From assembly GCA_023105745.1 (NCBI GenBank), contig JALGQZ010000009.1, positions 35,020,409 to 35,084,408 on the forward strand: a DNA stretch of 64,000 bases, written 5' to 3'. This DNA comes from Austropuccinia psidii (Eukaryota; Basidiomycota; Pucciniomycetes; Pucciniales; Sphaerophragmiaceae). Numbering within the stretch: the first letter of the stretch is position 1; the number at the start of each line of letters is the position of its first letter. The translations under genes and the position numbers were made by a program. The notes below the pieces were generated by a model. It saw only the letters and a list, made by a program, of their open reading frames with translations, did no database searches and was not told the origin of the DNA. This document shows, in pieces, positions 59,040-64,000 of the stretch.

Positions 59040-59922
59040 ATCTCATAATACCCATGGCTTTTCTGCTACATTGTTTTTTCTACCCTCTTTGAGCATTGTG
59101 CGGACCTACCCACTATTTCTGTGCTTTTGTTGTCCTGTTCTGGATCCTTATGATGAATAAATTTAATACTGACCCACACTTCCTGAATGAGCCCATGACA
59201 TTCTGATAGACAAATACAAAAATTCTCATTTGGGAAATCAATTTCCCGCCTGTACACTGCTTTGATGCATCTCTTTGAATTTGGCCAGTCTGCTTAGCAT
59301 CTTGAAACCACCATCCTGAAGCATACAAAAATGCATCCTTATCAACATGAGGCAAATTTTTGAATCCATTCATGGTGAAAGTGAGTGCAGAAGCAAACTA
59401 AAAGGCGCCTTGAGTTGCAGAAATATCAGCTTCATAGTTGACTTGAGCAAAGGACAAAACCCTCAATGACTTGTAGCATGCTTGAGTCTTTTGAAATAAT
59501 TTATCCTCAACATATTGTAAGGATTGAACTAGAATGAAACCCACTGGGCTAAGATTTGCACCTTGGTTTGGCCATTCATCCTTTGTCTTTTCAATTTTAC
59601 CAAGACTTCCATACAGACCAAATTGTTTGTTCTTTGTGCTGAATTTGTGCCACCCAATTTCAAACATAAATCCCTCCAGTAATGCCCCATTTGCTGCAAT
59701 TGGGTTGGTGAATTTTCTTTTGCAAAATGAAAATTGTGATAACTCATCCCATGGATTGGCCTCAGCTTCACTCATTGTTGTGAATGGTCTGAATACAACC
59801 AGGGAAATGAGTAATTTGAGTGAAGCAAGAATTGCCACGTGGCCAAAGTGAATGTGTTTGATCTGATTGACATCCACACCCCTCTGAATTTTACTTGGGG
59901 TCATCTTGGCTGATACTTGCAT
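59040..59922 (-). pseudogene. Tet-like 2OG-Fe(II) oxygenase family relic
   Basis: The minus-strand translation reads WDELSQFSFCKRKFTNPIAA and continues to a region matching what I know of the rust-expanded Tet-like 2OG-Fe(II) oxygenase family (often near KDZ-type transposons). That region contains NLPHVDKDAFLYASGWWFQ with the HxD iron ligands, GQIQRDASKQCTGGKLI, FPNENFCICLSECHGL, and a distal FIHHKDPEQDN with the second His. Lesions are TAG at 59400-59398, a one-base deletion near 59240 (between GGKLI and FPNE), and TAG at 59068-59066 in the C-terminal KTM-stop-QKS motif. It is therefore a pseudogene. Such enzymes would oxidise a modified base or protein substrate, but this copy cannot. The N-terminal boundary is uncertain. 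Confidence 0.6.
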
Positions 59923-59969
59923 TGAGATTTGTGCTTTGGTTGAGTGGAGGAAAAAAACTTATTCTTTTG

Positions 59970-60238
59970 GGTGGTATGAGCCTCATTTATCTTTCAGATG
60001 TCCCACTATTGCCGAGTGGTTGAGGGATCACTTTGAGCTGAAGCAGACAAGATATCGGATGATTTTTGCTCCCATTTGAAGCTAAGGCCTTTTAAATCGG
60101 GAATGGTGCCCAATTCCCAATGAGCTTTATTCAGCACACATCTTTGACTTTCCTGTTGAAGCCCATATGACATTGGCTTGATATAAACCTACTAAATACA
60201 TTTTTTTCCCATGGGGCCTAATGAGGGTGCCACATGAC
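59970..60238 (+). pseudogene. Degenerate coding relic of unknown family
   Basis: One plus-strand frame reads WYEPHLSFRCPTIAEWLRD, then HFELKQTRYRMIFAPI, two stops, PIPNELYSAHIFDFPVEAHM, and a further stop before FFPWGLMRVPHDC. The protein-like composition around isolated stops suggests a decayed gene, possibly part of a transposase-bearing element next to the oxygenase relic. I cannot name the family. Confidence 0.35.
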
Positions 60239-60248
60239 TGCCAGCCCA

Positions 60249-60268
60249 TATATATATCTATATATATA
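60249..60268. repeat. TA-rich microsatellite
   Basis: A tatata tract broken by tctata, able to fold on itself. No function is apparent. Confidence 0.5.
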
Positions 60269-60368
60269 GCCTGAGACTAGGTGAGCCACTAAAACTTGTT
60301 TTCCTCACCCCGACACTTTCTGGCAAGTTCCCTTTTACGCTCCTTTTCTTTTTTTGTGAATGGCATGC

Positions 60369-61990
60369 TGTCACAACCACAAATAATCACCCCATAGATA
60401 GGTGTTGCGGCAATTCTAAGCTGAACCCAAATTATGGTCAATTGGGAATATAATATGTTCATGGCCAATTGTACCCTCTTGGTGCTCTATGGCCTTTTGG
60501 CCATAACACCCTTCTACTGGCCCTTTATGGTCTCAGGCCATATCATGCCATCATTGGCCTCATTTGCCAATTCTCCACCTTACAAGCCCCCAGACCATTA
60601 TCCTTGTTTTTGGGCCTGAGGATCCTTTCAGACCTCCAGGGGCCTATGGCCCCTCTAGCCACCACCAGGGCCATTAGTACAACCCTTTATATTAGGGGGG
60701 TTTTGGCCTAAATGGCCTTTTTGGGACATGTAGGCCCCCGGTCCATGTGACTATTAGGCCCCTTTTGTCCCAATTCCACTAAGGCCAAAAGGGGCCAAGG
60801 GGGATGTTAATCAGCCCCAAAACCACAAGTGGGCCCACCTGAGCCAACTTTGGCCCTAAATACCCCAACAAACCAAAATGGCCAAAAACCACCTTAGGAC
60901 CCAAATTAGCCAAGAACCACAAAATGGCCATAGATAAGTCCATGGCCTCTGGCAACACTCAGAAGCAACCATAGCAGTGCCAAGCAAGGAGTCCCCTTGA
61001 GTTCAGGCAAAGACTTCCCCTTCCTCAATGCACCCCGTACTCAAGGATCCAAGGGTGCTGCATATATGGTATAATATACCATTATGCACCATCATTGCTC
61101 AGCAATCCACTGGTGACAGCTTCAGTACCCAATTACGTGATTCCAAATCAAGTCCCAAATCCACCACCAATTTTGAACGAGGAAGTTTCAGCTATTCAAT
61201 CTGGCTATTCCCTGGCGGATACCAGAAGACCATTCAAGGACCCCAGCCATCTGGCCCTGCAGGAGTTGGGTGGTCAATTCTCATCAGGACTATTTCAAGG
61301 GCAATTCTCAGAGGTAAGCAATCATTTCAATCATTGTCATGGCTTCAAGTATTCAGCATCCCCTGGACAGCTCAATTGGTCCATAGAGGTAGTAATCAAG
61401 CACCCCATATGGCCTTGGCCCAATTGGGCCAATTCATATGCCATAGTGGGAATTCAGTCACAAAGTTCAATTCTCAAGAGGGCCAAAACTTCATTGGCCC
61501 AATTCAGAAAATAAATCTGGGTTACTCACCTTCCATGATCAGACTTTCAGCTTTTCACATATAATGGCCACCTTTCATCATCTGGGGACTTTTTCCGCAG
61601 TTAATGAATATGTTGGGTTTATTTTTATCCTTATTTTCATTTACCTTAATAAAGAAAATACTTATAATGTTAAGTCAGTCATTTGAGCCTTTTCTTCTTT
61701 GCCTTTCAGTGGATATTGGTGGTCATATCCTTTAATAATTCCATTATTCTTTCAGGCAGGTTGAAAAAGTGAATTTAGGAGTCATTTGGTTGGCTCTTTG
61801 GCTTTTGGCTTTCTTCTTATCCTGGAGATTGGCTTCCTTTTATTTTATTATTTTGCAATACTTGTCTTTACTTTTAGTTTTGAGTAAAGAAATATATTCT
61901 TCTTATTTCTTCAATCTTTGGAGCCCTCCAAGTGAGTTCTTGATTCCTGAGTGCCTGGCCACTCTTGCTTCCATAAGAGCCCCTATGACA
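60369..61990 (+). repeat. 5' LTR of Gypsy family H (boundaries inferred)
   Basis: It begins TGTCACAACCACAAATAATC at 60369 and probably ends CCCCTATGACA at 61990 (about 1.62 kb), upstream of a Gypsy gag. The interior has a GC-richer part (60430-60960) crowded with ggcc and ccaatt motifs. The partner LTR lies outside the window, so the ends rest on TG...CA form and position only. Confidence 0.55.
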
Positions 61991-62699
61991 TTATATTAAT
62001 TAACTCATAATTTCTTTTCATTCTGTTCATGCATTCTTTTATCCTTGTGATTCACTCATTTCATTGGAATTCTGACTCTTTAATGTTTTATGAACTTTAT
62101 GATCTTTTGTCATCTCTCAATTTTCTCGCATTCATTCTTCATTTTGAAAATTGAAAGCTGACCCAATTTTTACTTCTGTTTTTTCTCTTTTAAATCTTAA
62201 TTAAAATCATAAAATTAATTTCATTCTTAATTCAGGCATAATCTCATTTTTTCATTTGATTTTTCATATTGGTCATCAATATTGTTCAGACACACTCTTC
62301 ATATCAAGTTTCATTTTGAATTATTCTTGAAGACATTTTTGAGTGTTAGGAAGATTTCACTTGAACTGTTTGGATTTATTGATTTGAGATATAATTGATA
62401 ATGACTTCATGAAAATTGAGTGACCTGAAGATTTCATTGATTTTGCTGATTTTTCACATCAAGAATTTTGACATAAATTGATTTTGCCTCAAAAATATTA
62501 ATTGAATGATTTCCTGCAAGATTTTGATTTTGAATGATTTTACAATTGATACATTCAAGTTTTGTTTGATATTTAATTTATTGATTTACCTTAATATTTT
62601 TATTTGATTCATTGAATTTCCTCAACATTTAATTACCAATTTTTGACTTCAATTAAATTTTGATTTTATCCATTTATTTTAAATTTTATTCCTGAAATT
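61991..62699 (+). other. Family H leader
   Basis: AT-rich untranslated leader between the presumed LTR and the gag ATG at 62700. No ORF. A primer-binding TGG start was not identified. Confidence 0.45.
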
Positions 62700-64000
62700 A
62701 TGCCCTTTCAACATTCACCGCCTAAAAGACAGACCAGAGCTCAGACCAGAGCTCAAGCCGTTCTTACTCAAACTCCAAAAGCGCCTCTTGATGGCACCCC
62801 AGCAGTTCCTCAACTGAGGGCCGAATTAGATAGAAAACCCTGTATGGAAGGAGAAGCAGAACCCAGGAAGGAAGGAAGAGGACCAAGAAGGTGAAGTTCA
62901 TTCTCCGGAGTAGTTGTCCAATTCCCATGAATTTCAAGGACCACTCTCAAAGTTCCAGGTGAAAATTGTGAAGAGGAAGAGTCTGATGGTACTGAAGGTG
63001 TTCCTGCTCCAGTGGGGGCATCCCAAGGTACTGTAGGACCAATTCAAGCCCAGTCTGATCATCCTGTCTCTAATCAGTCTCCACCATCTTTATTGGCCAT
63101 TATGCAGAAGCTGACTCAAATTATGGCCAATTTTTAAGCAGCTTCAGTTTCTGAGTCATCAAGACCACCAGCTTTCAAGACTCAATATATGAAGGCACCA
63201 GAATTCTTTGATGGGACCCAGCTCTTAAAAATCAGAAGCTTCATTCAGTCTTGTCAATTGATCTTTCCTAATGATCCAGAAAAATTCTCCCAAAACGGAA
63301 ATAAGTTTATTTATGCCACTTCATTTCTCATTGGAAGGGCTGCCAAATAGAGTGAGCCTTACCTTTCCAATCTCACCAATCAAGAGCCAAATAACCTTCT
63401 CAATTCATGGAAATTATTTTAATCTCAAATCTTCACCTTATTTGGGGACACAAATGAAGTCAGAAAACCTGAAGCAGAATTTGATTCTCTAAGAATGAAA
63501 GAAGGTGGCCATTTCTCTTTATACATAGCCGATTTCAGAAGTTTGGTTTTACGAATTGGAGATTGGGGTGTTAGGGCTCTTACTCATCATTTCAGGAAGG
63601 GATTGCCATACACGATTTTTGATCAATTGGTGTCCCATCCTTAAAGAATTGACTATCTTCAAGCCTTAATGGATGTTAAAATGGAGCTTGATACCAGGTA
63701 CCATGAGAGGCAAAACTCAAAGAGTCATCATTAAGACAAGAAGCCTGAAGCCTCAAATGCAAATTCTTCAAGCTCAAGTCAAAGGAAGAAGAAGAATTTT
63801 CAGAAGAGGGACAAGCCCCATTCTGCTTTCCTGAATAAAGACTTCAAGCTAATGAAGTCTGAAAAAGAAAGAAGAATCAAGGAGGGTCTATCTACCTATT
63901 GTGGTGGGAAGCATAGTCTTGGGTTCTGTTTCAAAAGGCCTCAGAACAAGCTTACCCAACCATCAGGAAATTTTCCCAGCCAGGGAAAAGCCTGAGTGAA
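62700..64000 (+). pseudogene. Family H gag (decayed, continues beyond the window)
   Basis: Starts MPFQHSPPKRQTRAQTRAQ. Through one frame with about eight stops it reads a standard Gypsy gag: an acidic linker (EEEESDGTEGVPAPVGASQ), the capsid region (MKAPEFFDGTQ near 63195, FLIGRAAK near 63330, LYIADFRSLVLRIGDWGV near 63520) and a basic region before the zinc knuckle. The knuckle near 63890-63930 reads STYCGGKHSLGFCF, so its first Cys is Ser. Stops include 62892-62894, TAA near 63136, TAG near 63349 and TAA near 63642. Recognised from memory as a family common in Austropuccinia. Pol lies outside the window. Confidence 0.85.

Noticed and set aside
60006..60034. tRNA-like D-arm sequence (gccgagtggttgaggg)
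   Set aside because: There is no matching acceptor stem or T-arm (ggttcraatc) downstream. The stretch is explained by the coding relic.
62700..64000. Repeat-induced point mutation as the cause of gag stops
   Set aside because: The stops are a mix of transitions and transversions by comparison with the expected residues, and RIP is not established in rusts.

Overview
The window looks like a piece of a very AT-rich, retrotransposon-dominated rust-fungus (Pucciniales) genome. The gag-pol families, and the gag that enters at the right edge (start MPFQHSPPKRQTRAQ), resemble those I know from the myrtle rust Austropuccinia psidii. That species call is recognition from memory, not a search. No rRNA, tRNA, CRISPR array or clearly intact host gene was found.

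About 55 kb (roughly 2.0-56.9 kb) is one nest of LTR retrotransposons, resolved here by 5-bp target-site duplications (TSDs). The outermost element is a decayed Ty3/Gypsy copy, 'A3' (gag from about 7.86 kb, 3' LTR ending near 56.9 kb). Into it went a solo LTR (11084-11848, family F), a small non-autonomous LTR element (12768-15500, family G), a large Gypsy element of a second family ('B-main', 15666-49462) and two solo LTRs in its 3' LTR (52268-54097 and 54649-56570). B-main was itself hit by a young full-length A element on the plus strand ('A1', 17745-27826, TSD accag), by two solo LTRs (31222-33248, TSD gtatc; 35299-37218, TSD gcact) and, in its 3' LTR, by a second young full-length A element on the minus strand ('A2', 39144-49242, TSD attat).

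A1 and A2 each keep an uninterrupted 1974-codon gag-pol frame with zinc knuckle, protease, RT, RNase H, D,D35E integrase, GPF motif and chromodomain-like tail. Their 5' region shows the most interesting signal in the window. A 63-64 nt GTAAGT...CAG intron removes the ATG of the long frame and joins a leader exon, in phase, to an overlapping second reading frame. That frame ends in an ATGA overlap, where the gag-pol frame has a Met. Between A1 and A2 this second frame changes less at amino-acid level than the annotated frame does. Family B carries an analogous ORF1.

The left 9 kb is a tandem arrangement: B-type LTR, A3 leader and gag, B pol, B-type LTR, then the same A3 leader and gag again. 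The outer flanks share the TSD tcaca. This suggests recombination between an allele with a solo B LTR and an allele with a full B element, or a haplotype-merging assembly error.

Right of the nest (56.9-64 kb) are a hairpin, a possible two-exon gene with a homopolymer frameshift, a degenerate 38-40-bp minisatellite, a decayed Tet-like 2OG-Fe(II) oxygenase gene on the minus strand, a degenerate coding relic, and the 5' LTR, leader and decayed gag of a third Gypsy family (H) that runs off the window.
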